Under the pieces are notes generated by a model. That model was not told the DNA's origin. It worked only from the letters and a program-made list of their open reading frames with translations, and ran no database searches. Made by a program: the position numbers and the translations under genes. This document shows positions 7,885 to 17,445 of a stretch of DNA of 64,000 nucleotides, piece after piece. The DNA is from Pseudomonas bharatica CSV86. GTDB lineage: Bacteria > Pseudomonadota > Gammaproteobacteria > Pseudomonadales > Pseudomonadaceae. The stretch lies in assembly GCF_000319305.2 (NCBI RefSeq), contig NZ_AMWJ02000001.1, forward strand, positions 496,001 through 560,000, read 5' to 3'. Positions within the stretch are counted from its first letter, which is position 1. The number at the start of each line of letters is the position of its first letter.

Positions 7885-9238
7885 CACCATCCTCAACTTT
7901 GCCCTGCCACGGATTGCAGCAGACCTGAACCCTGGCGCCGCTGCGCAATTGTGGATGATCGACGCCTATTCGCTGGTGCTGGCCGGGTTGCTGGTCACCA
8001 TGGGCAGCAGTGGTGACCGGCTGGGCCACCGGCGCCTGCTGTTCATCGGCTGCGGCGGTTTCGCCGTGGTTTCCTTGCTGCTGGCGCTGTCCCAGCAGTC
8101 TTGGCAACTGATCGCGGGTCGGGCGCTGCTTGGCGTCTTTGGAGCGATGATCCTGCCAGCGACCCTGGCCCTGATCAGCAGCGCCTTTCCCGAGCGTGAA
8201 GAACGGCGGGTCGCCGTGGCAGTCTGGGCCACCTGCCTGACCCTCGGCTCGGCGCTGGGGCCGCTGCTGGGCGGAGTGCTATTGCAGTTCTTCGGCTGGC
8301 CCTCGGTGTTTCTGGTGGCCTTGCCGTTCCTGTTGCCGGTATTGCTGCTGGCACCCTCGATCAAGGAGACCGAGCGGCAGGCCGGGGGCGCCATCGACCT
8401 GGCCAGCATCCTGCTCAGCCTCGCTGCCATGACCGGGATCATGCTCGGCCTCAAGCATGCCGCGGCCACGGGCCTCGATGCCCAGGCGGTGCTCTGCCTG
8501 CTCGCAGGCGCGGCCTGGGGGCTGCTGTTCGTGCGCCGGCAACTGCGACTGGACCAGCCGCTGCTCGACCTGCGGCTGTTTCGCCGACCGGCGTTCAGCG
8601 TGTCGATCCTGGTCAACCTGGTCAGCCTCGGCTTGCTGATCGGTTTCATCTTTTTTGCTACCCAGTTGCTGCAACTGGTGTTCGGCTTGTCGCCGCTGGC
8701 GGCCTGCCTGGTGCTGGTGCCGGGGCAGGCGCTGGCGATCATGGCCGGGATGGCGGTGGTGCCGGTCGCGCAGCGGGTGGTGCCGAATCGCCTGATTGCC
8801 TTGTGCCTGCTTGGCGCGGCGGCGGCCTTTGCGCTGATGGCGCTGGTGGAGGCCACGGTGCTGAGCCTGGGCATTGCCTTCCTTTTGCTGAACGTCAGCG
8901 TGGCGGCGATCACCAGTGTGTCCAATGACCTGGTGCTGGGCAGCGTGCCGGCGGACCGCGCAGGGAGTGCTTCGTCGGTGAGCGAGACGGCGTATGAGGT
9001 CGGGGTGGTGCTGGGGACCACCTTGATTGGCGGGGCGGTGGCAGCGGTGTATCGGCTGTCGCTGGTGGTGCCTGATGGGGTTTCTGCGGCAACGCTGGCC
9101 GAGGCTTATGCCGTGGACGGGCTGGCGCCGGCGGCGGGGCTGGCGTTCCGGGAAGGGGTGATGGTGACCAGCGGGGTGGTGGCGGTGGTGGTCGTGGCCT
9201 TTGCGTTGGTGGTGATGCGGGGATTGCGGGTCAGGTAA
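7781..9238 (+). CDS. MFS multidrug exporter, DHA2/SmvA-like, 14 TM
   Basis: Encodes 485 residues, strongly hydrophobic with about 14 membrane segments. The N-terminal TIDNTILNFALPRIAADL and the loop motif GDRLGHRRLLFIG are typical of the EmrB/QacA-type (DHA2) proton-coupled exporters, closest in feel to SmvA/LfrA. AGGGAGAG precedes the ATG at 7781 at normal spacing. It is the last gene of the operon and is followed by a REP doublet, so it most likely exports the pathway product or provides self-protection (inference from position). Confidence 0.85.
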   Translation: MHEASSPLFSMMRDRAKGAALLVIMLPVLLVTIDNTILNFALPRIAADLNPGAAAQLWMIDAYSLVLAGLLVTMGSSGDRLGHRRLLFIGCGGFAVVSLLLALSQQSWQLIAGRALLGVFGAMILPATLALISSAFPEREERRVAVAVWATCLTLGSALGPLLGGVLLQFFGWPSVFLVALPFLLPVLLLAPSIKETERQAGGAIDLASILLSLAAMTGIMLGLKHAAATGLDAQAVLCLLAGAAWGLLFVRRQLRLDQPLLDLRLFRRPAFSVSILVNLVSLGLLIGFIFFATQLLQLVFGLSPLAACLVLVPGQALAIMAGMAVVPVAQRVVPNRLIALCLLGAAAAFALMALVEATVLSLGIAFLLLNVSVAAITSVSNDLVLGSVPADRAGSASSVSETAYEVGVVLGTTLIGGAVAAVYRLSLVVPDGVSAATLAEAYAVDGLAPAAGLAFREGVMVTSGVVAVVVVAFALVVMRGLRVR

Positions 9239-9258
9239 GGGGTGTTGTCGATGCTCAT

Positions 9259-9353
9259 GGCCTCATCGCTGGCAAGCCAGCTCCCACAGGTTCACCGCTG
9301 CCCTCAAGAATGGTGCAGAACCTTGTGGGAGCTGGCTTGCCAGCGATTAGGCC
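9259..9353. repeat. REP doublet (inverted pair)
   Basis: Two inverted copies of the Pseudomonas REP (GCTGGCAAGCCAGCTCCCAC and its complement) at about 9259-9290 and 9323-9353, between convergent genes. It could form a hairpin at the ends of both transcripts. Confidence 0.9.
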
Positions 9354-9377
9354 ATCAGCACCACCACAAGACCCGGG

Positions 9378-11036
9378 TCAACTGAGCAACCCCTGCAACG
9401 TCGCCAGGTCATCCGCTTCCTCCACCGGCTTGTCCTGCCGCCAGCGCAGCATCCGCGGGAAGCGTACTGCAATCCCGCTCTTGTGCCGTTTCGACAGGGC
9501 AATGCCTTCGAAGGCCAGTTCGAAGACCATGCTCGGCGTCACGCTGCGTACCGGGCCGAAGGTTTCGATGGTGGTCTTGCGGATCAGCGCATCGACGCTG
9601 CGCATTTCGGCATCGCTCAGCCCGGAGTAGGCCTTGGCAAAGGGCACCAGGCTGCGTTCCGGCGAGCCCGCCGGCGCATCCCAGACGGCAAAGGTGTAGT
9701 CGCTGTACAGGCTGGCGCGCCGGCCATGTCCGCGCTGCGCATAGATCAGCACCGCGTCCACGGTGAAGGGATCGATCTTCCACTTCCACCACACGCCCAT
9801 GTCCTTGGTCCGTCCCACGCCGTAGAGCGATTCCCGGGCCTTGAGCATCAGCCCCTCGACCCCCAGGCTACGTGATGTTTCGCGTTGTCGGGCCAGATCA
9901 TTCCAGTCACTGGCGGTCAGTACCGGCGACAGTTGCAATACCGATGCCGCGCAATTGCCGACCACCTGTTCCAGTTGTTGGCGCCGCTGGTACTGCGGCC
10001 GGTTGCGCCAGTCCTCGCCCTGCCACTCCAGCAGGTCGTAGGCCAGCAAGGCCACCGGTGCATCGGCCAGCAGTTTCTTGCCCAGGGTTTTGCGTCCGAT
10101 ACGCTGCTGCAACAGGGCGAAGGGCTGTACGGCGATGGCATCGGTGCGCGTGTCGGGCTTCCACACCACGATCTCGCCGTCGAGCACCGTGCCGTCCGCC
10201 AGGCAGGTGGCGATGGCATGGAGTTCGGGAAAGCGCTCGGTGACCAGTTCCTCGCCGCGCGACCAGATCCACAGTTGCCCGTCGCGCTTGACCAGTTGCG
10301 CGCGAATACCGTCCCACTTCCATTCCGCTTGCCAGTCGCCGACCGGGCCGAGCAGGGCGTCGAACTGCTCCACCGGCTGTTGCAGGGCATGGGCCAGGAA
10401 GAACGGGTAGGGCTGGCCACCGCGCTGCGCATGTTCCTCGGCGCTGGGCGGGGCGATCAGGGCCAGGTAGCCCTCGGGTGTGGGGCTGTGGCGCAGGTCG
10501 GTATAGCCGACCAGGCGTTGGGCAACCTGCTTGGCATCCAGGTCGGCCAGTTGTGCCAGGGCACGGGTCACCAGCAGTTTCGACACGCCCACCCGGAAGC
10601 TGCCGGTGATCAGTTTCATGCACACCAGCAGGCTGTTGCGGTCCAGTTGCGCCCACAGGGGCGGCAGGCGTTCGGCCAGGTCATTGGGCGCCAGGCCACG
10701 CAGGGGCAGCAGTTGTTCCTCGACCCAGTACGCCAGCCCGGCATCGCTGCTGTGCTCGCTCTCCGGCAGCAGCAGGGAGAAGGTCTCGGCCAGGTCACCC
10801 ACCGCCTGGTAGCTCTCTTCGAACAACCACTCGGGCAGGTCCGACAGGCGCACGGCCAGCTCGCGCAGCAGGCGGGTCGGCACCAGCTGCCGAGGGCGTC
10901 CCCCGGAAAGGAAGTACACCGCCCAGGCGGCATCCTCGGCCGGGGCCTGGGTGAAGTAGTCCTGCAACGCTTGCAGCTTGGCGTTGCTGGAGGTCGTGGC
11001 GTCGAGGCGCAGGTACAGCTCGGCGAAGGCCTTCAT
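9378..11036 (-). CDS. ATP-dependent DNA ligase of the ligase-associated damage-response set
   Basis: Encodes 552 residues. The nucleotidyl transferase motif KWDG (Lys240) lies in EWKWDGIRAQ, followed by DGEIVVWK, LEGLMLKARES-type motif IV/V residues (VEGLMLKARES) and a C-terminal OB region. An N-terminal DNA-binding domain precedes it (about residues 1-200). This is the 'cisplatin damage response' ligase class that pairs with a metallo-beta-lactamase exonuclease; here the two genes overlap by 4 bases (ATGA-type coupling). The helicase and PdeM phosphoesterase often found with this pair are not next to it. The ligase would seal ends processed by the exonuclease in DNA repair. Confidence 0.88.
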   Translation of the reverse strand: MKAFAELYLRLDATTSSNAKLQALQDYFTQAPAEDAAWAVYFLSGGRPRQLVPTRLLRELAVRLSDLPEWLFEESYQAVGDLAETFSLLLPESEHSSDAGLAYWVEEQLLPLRGLAPNDLAERLPPLWAQLDRNSLLVCMKLITGSFRVGVSKLLVTRALAQLADLDAKQVAQRLVGYTDLRHSPTPEGYLALIAPPSAEEHAQRGGQPYPFFLAHALQQPVEQFDALLGPVGDWQAEWKWDGIRAQLVKRDGQLWIWSRGEELVTERFPELHAIATCLADGTVLDGEIVVWKPDTRTDAIAVQPFALLQQRIGRKTLGKKLLADAPVALLAYDLLEWQGEDWRNRPQYQRRQQLEQVVGNCAASVLQLSPVLTASDWNDLARQRETSRSLGVEGLMLKARESLYGVGRTKDMGVWWKWKIDPFTVDAVLIYAQRGHGRRASLYSDYTFAVWDAPAGSPERSLVPFAKAYSGLSDAEMRSVDALIRKTTIETFGPVRSVTPSMVFELAFEGIALSKRHKSGIAVRFPRMLRWRQDKPVEEADDLATLQGLLS

Positions 11037-12052
11037 GCTTCGGCCTCGCCACTGGTGCTGGCATCGTCTTCCTCACCGTACTCGGTGACGAAGCCCCGGG
11101 CATCGAGGCCTTGCTCCTTGAGGTAGCGCACCAGCACCTGCACCGAACCGTGGGTGACCATCACCCGCTCGGCGCCGGTCTGCCCGATGGCCCAGAGCAG
11201 GCCGGGCCAGTCGGCATGGTCCGAAAGCACGAAGCCGCGATCCACCCCGCGCCGCCGCCGCGTGCCGCGCAAGCGCATCCAGCCGCTGGCGAAGGCATCG
11301 CTGTAGTCGCCGAAGCGGCGCATCCAGCTGCTTCCGCCGGCGGACGGCGGGGCGATGATCAGGGCCTGGCGCAGCAACGGGTCGTTGCGTGGGATATCGC
11401 CGGCATAGCGGGTTTCCGGGATGTACACCCCGGCCTCGCGGTAGACGCGGTTCAGCGGCTCCACCGCGCCATGTGCGAGGATCGGGCCAATACTGGCGTC
11501 GATCCCGTGAAGAATGCGCTGGGCTTTGCCGAACGCGTAGGAAAACAGCACGCTGGCCTTGCCCTTGGCCTGGTTGTCGCGCCACCAGGCGTTGATCTGC
11601 TCGAAGATCTCCTGCTGGGGTTGCCAGCGGTAGATGGGCAGGCCGAAGGTGGATTCGGTGATGAAGGTATGGCAGCGCACCGGCTCGAACGGCGCGCAGG
11701 TGCCGTCGGGCTCGACCTTGTAGTCGCCCGACGCGACCCAGACCTCGCCCTGGTATTCCAGGCGCACCTGGGCCGAGCCGAGGACATGGCCGGCAGGGTG
11801 GAAGCTGAGGGTGACGCCATGGTGCAGCAGCGTCTGGCCGTAGGGCAGGGTCTGCAGGTTGATGTCTGCGCCGAGCCGGCTACGCAGGATGCCGGCACCG
11901 GGTTCGGCGCAGAGGTAATGCTGGTTGCCGGGGCGGGAATGGTCGCCGTGGCCATGGGTGATGACCGCGCGGTCTACCGGGCGCCAGGGGTCGATGTAGA
12001 AGTCGCCGGGTGGGCAGTAGAGGCCTTCGGGGCGGGCGATGACAAGGTCCAT
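11033..12052 (-). CDS. Ligase-associated DNA damage response exonuclease (MBL fold)
   Basis: Encodes 339 residues. The metallo-beta-lactamase metal site is seen at THGHGDH (His33, His35, Asp37, His38), with FHPAGHVLGSAQVRLEY and GDYKVEPDG downstream and a late SDHADW motif typical of the beta-CASP nuclease group. It is upstream of, and overlaps, the ligase gene by 4 bases. The family is SNM1/Artemis-like and is predicted to trim DNA ends or crosslinks before ligation. No strong ribosome-binding site is visible before the ATG at 12052, but the protein starts with the family's usual N-terminus. Confidence 0.87.
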   Translation of the reverse strand: MDLVIARPEGLYCPPGDFYIDPWRPVDRAVITHGHGDHSRPGNQHYLCAEPGAGILRSRLGADINLQTLPYGQTLLHHGVTLSFHPAGHVLGSAQVRLEYQGEVWVASGDYKVEPDGTCAPFEPVRCHTFITESTFGLPIYRWQPQQEIFEQINAWWRDNQAKGKASVLFSYAFGKAQRILHGIDASIGPILAHGAVEPLNRVYREAGVYIPETRYAGDIPRNDPLLRQALIIAPPSAGGSSWMRRFGDYSDAFASGWMRLRGTRRRRGVDRGFVLSDHADWPGLLWAIGQTGAERVMVTHGSVQVLVRYLKEQGLDARGFVTEYGEEDDASTSGEAEA

Positions 12053-12124
12053 GGGCGTGGGGCCGGAGTGGGTGGGCTTGTATCGATAGAGCGGTGACCG
12101 GCTTGGGAAGTTCTTTGTTTTTGA

Positions 12125-12211
12125 GGGCCTATCGCTGCGGTGCGGCGATCCGACAAGCCAGCTCCCACAGACGCGATTCCCGTGGGAGCTGGCTTGCCAG
12201 CGATGAGGACC
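12125..12211. repeat. REP doublet, one arm degenerate
   Basis: The right unit (12182-12210) is a full REP. The left unit (12125-12170) keeps the AAGCCAGCTCCCACAG half, but the other half is interrupted by about 18 unrelated bases. Confidence 0.8.
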
Positions 12212-12217
12212 TCGAGG

Positions 12218-14647
12218 TCACTTGCCAGGCACCAGCGTCAGCCGCTTGCTGCCAAACACCCGCTCATGGTTCTGCCCCTGCAACGGCACGCTCTGGTACT
12301 GCCCGCGGAACCAGCCGTCCAGCCCGTTGAATTGCGGGCTTGCCGGGTTCCCCGATTGCCCGGCGCTGGTCAGTACCTGCAACGGCTCGGCCTGGCCGAA
12401 GTCCACCACCATGCGTATCGACGAAGGCAACGAGGCCTTGAAGTCCTGGCCCCAGGCATACCCCGACGGATTCAGCGTGCTGTGGTCGCCGCCGGTTGCC
12501 TGGGCCCGACGCTCGATGTTGTCGCCAATGCCGAGCAGGTTCGCCGTCGGCCATTGGTACTGGTGCAGGCGTCCCCATTGCCAGGTACGGCGGTCCGCGC
12601 CCATCTGCCGTTCGCCTTCACTGATCGCCGCGGCAAGGCTGCGGGCCAGGATCGTCGGTTTGTCTTCTTTTGCCGGGGTGTTGCGGTCATCCCAGAACGG
12701 GCTGTCGTCCCGGCCCAGCAGGTGATCGGCCTGCGCCGAGTAGGAGGATCGCGCGGTGCTGACGAACGCCTGCCAGGCCGGGCCCGACTCCGGGCCCAGT
12801 TCGTCGAGGAAGATGGCCTTGGTGCTTTCCTGCAGGAACAGCTCGTAGATCGCGGCATCGGTAGAGGTCTGGCTAAGACGTCCATCGAAAGCCATCAACC
12901 GGGTATAGGCCTCGCGGGCCCTGGCCTTGTGCTCCGGCGGCAGGGCCTCGATGGCCTTTTTCAGCGGCTGGGCCATGCCCGGGGCTTCGAACATCGCCTT
13001 GAGCCTGGCGGCGAACAGCGTGATCTGGTCGTTCTGCATGGCGATCAGGCTGCGACCGTCATGCTTGCCATTGCCGGCCAGTTGCGCCAGGCGCTCGGCC
13101 CGCTCCGGATAGGACCAACTGCTGGACAACTGCATGCCGTAGCCCTTGGGGGCGCTGCGCTGGTTGGCGGTACCGAGCCAGCCCTGCATCGGGTCCTGGT
13201 CGTAGGGGTGCAGCATCGGGTCGGCGTAACCGTCCCAGTCGTAGCGGCTTTCCCAGCCCGGCGACGGCACCAGGCCTTGGCCTTCGCGACGGTTCGGATA
13301 GCGTCCGGTGACCTGCCAGCCAATGTTGCTGGCGTCGGCGAAGATCATGTTCAACGCCGCCGCACCGATCTCGCGGCTGGCTTCGGAGGCCCGCTCGACA
13401 TTGCGCGCGCGGCTCAGGTCGAACAGCGCATCGAGGCTGCGATCGCCCTTGAGGTCGGGCATTTTCAGGGCCAGGCCAAGGCCGCCCTGGGCGCCCGTGA
13501 GCAGCGTGCCGTGGCCGGTTTCGTAGATGACCTCGCGCAGCGGGCTGCGGCCCTTGATGATGTAGGTCTCGTTGCGCGCGCGCGCCGGCTGCCAGCGGCC
13601 GTCCACTTCGTAGCTCAATTGGTTGCCGCTGCGACGCAGTTTCTCCAGGTACAGGTCCTGGTTGTCGCCCATTACCGCACTGCTGCTCCAGGCCAGCGCG
13701 CCGTTGAAACCGGAGAGCACGAACGGCAGGCCCGGCAGGGTGAAGCCGGCGGCCTGGTACTTGCCGGTGCGAATCTGCACCGGGCTCAGCACCCAGGCGC
13801 CCTGGCTGTCGGCGGCCAGCAGGCTCTTGCCGCTGCGGCTGCGCTGCGGGGCGATGGCCCAGTTGGCTGAATTGCCGCTGCCGAGCACATTGAAGGCGGC
13901 CAGTTGCGCACTGACGGCGCTCACCGAGGCCAGGCCGGGCAACTGGCTGGCGAGGTTGAGGCCCTTGAGCTTGTCTGCCTCGGCCTCGGCCAGCGGTTCG
14001 TCCGGGTAGGTCGGCAGTAGCCATGCCAGTTTGTCGGCGCCGACTTTCTGCGCCAGGGTCAGGGCCGCCAGTTCTTCCTGCAGGTTCACCGACTGGCTGA
14101 AGCTGTACAGGGCGAAGACCAGCGCCGAGTCCTCGGCCTTCCAGTATTCCGGGCGATAGTCGGCAATCGGCGAAGGCAGTTTTTCGCGGTAACGGAACAG
14201 GTAGGCGTTGACGCCCCGGGCATACACCTCGAAGAAGCGCTTCACCCGTGGCGAGGCGTCGGCGTAGAGCTGGCTGGCGCTCTGCCGCAGGTTTGCCGCG
14301 CGCATGAAGCGATCGGCATCCAGGGCGTCGGCGCCGGCCATCTCGGCCAGGCGTCCCTGGGCCAGCAGGCGCATGGCCAGCATCTGCCCGATGCGGTCCG
14401 AGGCATGCACATAGCCGAGGCTGAACAGGGCGTCATGGAAGGAGCTGCTTTCGATCAGCGGCAGGCCCTGGGCGCTGCGCCGTACCGACACGTTGTTCGC
14501 CAGGCCCTTGAGCGGTTGCACGCCGACGCTGGGCGGCACGCTGTCGCGGACATTGCCCATCTGGCAACCGCCGAGGCTTAGCAGGCCGAGCGCGGCCGCA
14601 GCGACGCCGAAGCGCAGACGTGAAAGGGGAAAGGCTGGCGAGGCCAT
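12218..14647 (-). CDS. Penicillin acylase family protein (Ntn hydrolase), lipoprotein
   Basis: Encodes 809 residues from the ATG at 14647, which has AGGAG eight bases upstream. An N-terminal signal ends in the lipobox LLSLGGC, so a lipid-anchored periplasmic or outer-membrane location is expected. The precursor contains [10 protein letters not shown], where Ser at about residue 260 is the likely N-terminal nucleophile of the beta subunit after autocleavage. Further family segments include [15 protein letters not shown] and ANQRSAP. Relatives cleave beta-lactams, aculeacin or acyl-homoserine lactones; the substrate here cannot be read from sequence. It is a stand-alone gene, upstream of which lies a convergent-free gap and the GST gene. 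Confidence 0.88.
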   Translation of the reverse strand: MASPAFPLSRLRFGVAAAALGLLSLGGCQMGNVRDSVPPSVGVQPLKGLANNVSVRRSAQGLPLIESSSFHDALFSLGYVHASDRIGQMLAMRLLAQGRLAEMAGADALDADRFMRAANLRQSASQLYADASPRVKRFFEVYARGVNAYLFRYREKLPSPIADYRPEYWKAEDSALVFALYSFSQSVNLQEELAALTLAQKVGADKLAWLLPTYPDEPLAEAEADKLKGLNLASQLPGLASVSAVSAQLAAFNVLGSGNSANWAIAPQRSRSGKSLLAADSQGAWVLSPVQIRTGKYQAAGFTLPGLPFVLSGFNGALAWSSSAVMGDNQDLYLEKLRRSGNQLSYEVDGRWQPARARNETYIIKGRSPLREVIYETGHGTLLTGAQGGLGLALKMPDLKGDRSLDALFDLSRARNVERASEASREIGAAALNMIFADASNIGWQVTGRYPNRREGQGLVPSPGWESRYDWDGYADPMLHPYDQDPMQGWLGTANQRSAPKGYGMQLSSSWSYPERAERLAQLAGNGKHDGRSLIAMQNDQITLFAARLKAMFEAPGMAQPLKKAIEALPPEHKARAREAYTRLMAFDGRLSQTSTDAAIYELFLQESTKAIFLDELGPESGPAWQAFVSTARSSYSAQADHLLGRDDSPFWDDRNTPAKEDKPTILARSLAAAISEGERQMGADRRTWQWGRLHQYQWPTANLLGIGDNIERRAQATGGDHSTLNPSGYAWGQDFKASLPSSIRMVVDFGQAEPLQVLTSAGQSGNPASPQFNGLDGWFRGQYQSVPLQGQNHERVFGSKRLTLVPGK

Positions 14648-14770
14648 GGCGAAGCTCCTGCATGCAAGGGGAAGGCTGGCGGCGAAAGGCGCTACGTTAG
14701 TGAGCGCGCCAGCGCCATGCAAGCAGGGGCGCGGGCTTTATTTGCAAAGCCGCGCGCCGGCCATGTGAGC

Positions 14771-15412
14771 TTATTTCTGCGGCGGGTTGATCTTCTCCAC
14801 CAGGGCGTAGGCGCGCTGGGTCGCCGGACGCGCCTGAATACCTTCGAACCAGGCCTTCAGGTGGGGGAAATCGTCGAGATTCTGCTCCTGCCACTTGTGC
14901 GAAACGATCCACGGATAGATCGCCATATCGGCGATGCTGTAGGCCTCTCCGGCGACGAACGGTCGGTCGGCCAGGCGCTTGTTCAGCACGCCGTACAGGC
15001 GCGCGGTCTCGTCGACGTAGCGCTTGATCGCGTAGGGGATCTTTTCCGGCGCGAAACGGTTGAAATGGTGGTTCTGCCCGGCCATCGGGCCGAGCCCGCC
15101 CATCTGCCAGAACAGCCATTGCAGGACTTCCTGGCGGCCGCGCAGATCCTGGGGAATGAATTTCCCGGTTTTCTCGGCGAGGTAGAGCAGGATGGCCCCG
15201 GATTCGAACAGCGACAATGGCTGGCCGTCCGCCGTGTCGTGGTCGACGATGGCCGGGATGCGGTTGTTGGGGGCGATTTTCAGGAAGTCGGCGGCGAATT
15301 GCTCGCCCTTGCCGATGTTGATCGGGTGGATCCGGTAGGGAAGGCCGGTCTCCTCAAGGAACAGGCTGATCTTGTGGCCGTTGGGGGTGGTCCAGTAGTA
15401 CAGATCGATCAT
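14771..15412 (-). CDS. Glutathione S-transferase, YfcG/Nu-class-like
   Basis: Encodes 213 residues. The start at 15412 gives MIDLYYWTTPNGHKISLFLE, the usual N-terminus of YfcG-type thiol transferases, and has GGAG six bases upstream; the longer frame upstream is not supported. The thioredoxin-like domain includes the NNRIPAIVD cis-proline and LFESGAILLYLAEK motifs, followed by an all-helical C-terminal domain with SIADMAIYPW. Nu-class enzymes use glutathione for disulfide reduction with a Thr/Asn-based site rather than Cys. It appears to be a single-gene unit. Confidence 0.88.
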   Translation of the reverse strand: MIDLYYWTTPNGHKISLFLEETGLPYRIHPINIGKGEQFAADFLKIAPNNRIPAIVDHDTADGQPLSLFESGAILLYLAEKTGKFIPQDLRGRQEVLQWLFWQMGGLGPMAGQNHHFNRFAPEKIPYAIKRYVDETARLYGVLNKRLADRPFVAGEAYSIADMAIYPWIVSHKWQEQNLDDFPHLKAWFEGIQARPATQRAYALVEKINPPQK

Positions 15413-15643
15413 GAGGCGCTCCGTCAGTCTGCTGCGCTCCAGCGCAGCGGTGGGCGTCATGGATACCACAAAGCCCGACCGCTGTTACAGACTTGGCTTT
15501 GTACGATAAATGCCTGCGCGACGATCATGCTGCGTTGAAAACAGGCTCGGAATGCTCATTTGCAACCAGCAAACTCCGCTTCCTCGCCTGTTTTCGCCTT
15601 GCCTGATCGCCGCGCAGTCACTTCTCGTACAAAGCCACCAAAC

Positions 15644-15847
15644 TCAGGCGCCGTGGCACTTCTTGAATTTCTTCTCGCTGCCGCACGGGCAAGGATCGTT
15701 GCGACCGACGTCCTTCAGGGCGTTGCGCACCGGCTCCTGGTGGCCGTGGTTGCAGTGCGGGCCATGTACATGGCCGTGGTCGTGGTGGTGATCGTGGTAG
15801 TGGTCGTGGTTGCAGTCTGGGCCGTGGACGTGGGGTTGCTGGTTCAT
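15644..15847 (-). CDS. Small His-rich SEC-C motif protein
   Basis: Encodes 67 residues. The first ~35 residues are packed with His and a few Cys ([17 protein letters not shown]...), and the C-terminus is a zinc-binding SEC-C motif [21 protein letters not shown] motifs (as at the SecA C-terminus) bind zinc and often mediate protein contact. The His-rich part suggests metal storage or delivery. It is the last gene of a four-gene unit, 6 bases after the LEA-type lipoprotein gene. Confidence 0.85.
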   Translation of the reverse strand: MNQQPHVHGPDCNHDHYHDHHHDHGHVHGPHCNHGHQEPVRNALKDVGRNDPCPCGSEKKFKKCHGA

Positions 15848-15853
15848 TGCAGG

Positions 15854-16327
15854 TTACTCCGGGAAAAAATCGCCGGGGATTATCTCACCACTGCGCGCCA
15901 AGTGCAGGTCGCGGGCGAAGAATAATCCGGTGCGCAGCGTGCCCTCGAGGCGGTAATGCAGGGGCGTGTGCTGGCGCAGCATCTTCGCCACCGGCCTGGC
16001 GTGCTTCCACAGGTTGGTACGCACCTCGACCTTGAAGATCCGGCTGCCATTGGCATCGACCCGCAACCACTGGCCGTCGTCGCCTTCGGCCAGCAGCATG
16101 TCGTTGAGGCGTACGGCATAGCTCAGGCCGCGAACCTGCAGGGTGCTGTCGTTGGGGTTATCGATACGCAGGTGAAGGATGAAATGCTGCTGCAGCAGGC
16201 GCGCCTTCACCGTTTCGATCTTGACCAGGTGCACTTGCGGTTCGCGCCAGTCGCTGTCGAACCAGCTGGCGCAACCGCCCAGGCCCAGCAGCAGGCTGAA
16301 CAGCAGCAGGCGCGCCAGCATCGCCAT
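15854..16327 (-). CDS. LEA type 2 (WHy-domain) lipoprotein
   Basis: Encodes 157 residues. A signal peptide with lipobox LLGLGGC is followed by a single LEA14/WHy-like beta-sandwich domain: VKIETVKARLLQQHFILHLRIDNPN and RGLSYAVRLND. The family's role in bacteria is poorly known, perhaps membrane or desiccation related. It starts 2 bases after the ychJ stop, so it is co-transcribed with it. Confidence 0.82.
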   Translation of the reverse strand: MAMLARLLLFSLLLGLGGCASWFDSDWREPQVHLVKIETVKARLLQQHFILHLRIDNPNDSTLQVRGLSYAVRLNDMLLAEGDDGQWLRVDANGSRIFKVEVRTNLWKHARPVAKMLRQHTPLHYRLEGTLRTGLFFARDLHLARSGEIIPGDFFPE

Positions 16328-16329
16328 GC

Positions 16330-16806
16330 TCAGTTACCGACGTAACTCGAACAGCATTTCTTGAACTTCTGCCCGCTGGCGCAGGGGCAGGCGTCGTTGC
16401 GCCCGGCCTTGAGGCCCACGGTCGGGTCGATGAAATACCAGCGGCCCTGGTTCTGCACGAAGGCCGAGCGCTCACGGTGGCTGTGTTCACCGTCCAGGTC
16501 GTGCCAGCGCGCGGTGAAGGTAACGAAGGCATGCTCGGGCTGGCCGCCGAACACCTCGGCCGATTCAACCTCGAGTCCCAGCCAGGTGCTTTGGGCGCTC
16601 CACGCGGCGATGGCGGCGCGGTCGAGCCCGGCCTGCTGCACCGGCAGGGTGGTAGCCACCAGGTAATCGACCAGGCCCAGCACATAGGCGCTGTAGCGCG
16701 AGCGCATCAGGGCCTGGGCGTCGGGAGCCGGATGCCCGGCGTGATAATGCCCGCAGCAGGCGTCCAGCAGGTTGCCGCTGCCGCAGGGACAAACCGAAAC
16801 GCTCAT
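16330..16806 (-). CDS. YchJ family (UPF0225) protein with two SEC-C motifs
   Basis: Encodes 158 residues from the ATG at 16806. SEC-C zinc motifs flank the domain: [15 protein letters not shown] at the N-terminus and [15 protein letters not shown] at the C-terminus. The central NTF2-like YchJ domain contains [18 protein letters not shown] and [10 protein letters not shown]. The function is unknown. It follows the DUF6231-like gene by 4 bases and precedes the LEA gene by 2 bases. Confidence 0.9.
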   Translation of the reverse strand: MSVSVCPCGSGNLLDACCGHYHAGHPAPDAQALMRSRYSAYVLGLVDYLVATTLPVQQAGLDRAAIAAWSAQSTWLGLEVESAEVFGGQPEHAFVTFTARWHDLDGEHSHRERSAFVQNQGRWYFIDPTVGLKAGRNDACPCASGQKFKKCCSSYVGN

Positions 16807-16810
16807 CGTG

Positions 16811-17305
16811 TCACCACCAGTACTTGCCGAAATTTTGCGGGTTGGCCCAGAACTTGGCGTTGAGCCAATCCGGGACCTGCTTGTAGTCGCGCACGTCGTA
16901 GGTGAACAGGTCGAGCACCTGCTCGTCGCGGCGGAAACGCTCGCTGGCCTGCAAGGCCAGGGAATAGAAGTCGCGGTCTTCCCATTGGCTGGCGCCCTTG
17001 TCGGCGAGCACGGCGATACGACTGGCATTGAGATTGCGGATGCCGCCCAGCAGTTGCAGGCCGTCGCGTTTCTCCAGGTGCTCCAGGCAATCCACCAGCA
17101 ACGCCAGGTCGTAGCGCTTGCCGGCCAGTTCTGCCGGCAGCGGGCCGGGGCTGGCGATATCGATGCTGGCTCGCGGATGCGCTGCGGCGAAGGCGTCGAG
17201 TGCAGGGAAGGACGCACCCACCAGCAGCACACTGTGCGGGGCGTAGTGATCCAGCAGCGCCGCCAGGGCCTGTTGCGGCGTGCGCGAAGAAAAACTCTCG
17301 GTCAT
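16811..17305 (-). CDS. Conserved Pseudomonas protein, DUF6231-like
   Basis: Encodes 164 residues and leads the four-gene unit. [35 protein letters not shown] and a C-terminal aromatic tail ([10 protein letters not shown]) recall a degenerate SAM-methyltransferase-like fold, but no clear catalytic motif is present. I place it in DUF6231 from memory of Pseudomonas annotations; the function is unknown. Confidence 0.7.
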   Translation of the reverse strand: MTESFSSRTPQQALAALLDHYAPHSVLLVGASFPALDAFAAAHPRASIDIASPGPLPAELAGKRYDLALLVDCLEHLEKRDGLQLLGGIRNLNASRIAVLADKGASQWEDRDFYSLALQASERFRRDEQVLDLFTYDVRDYKQVPDWLNAKFWANPQNFGKYWW

Positions 17306-17445
17306 CGAAGATCCTCGTCTGTTCCGCCAAGCCTAGCGGGCAAAGGCTTTCGCGTCATGGCTTATTGCTGGCGGAGATGGAATCGGCGGTCTTTACTCCC
17401 AGAGCAGCGGTACCGCAAGGCACATTTCCCATGGAGAAGCAACAG

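Noticed and set aside
12140..13870. Long + strand open frame opposite the penicillin acylase gene
   Set aside because: No family features and biased composition typical of antisense GC-rich frames; the acylase on the - strand has a lipobox and Ntn motif.
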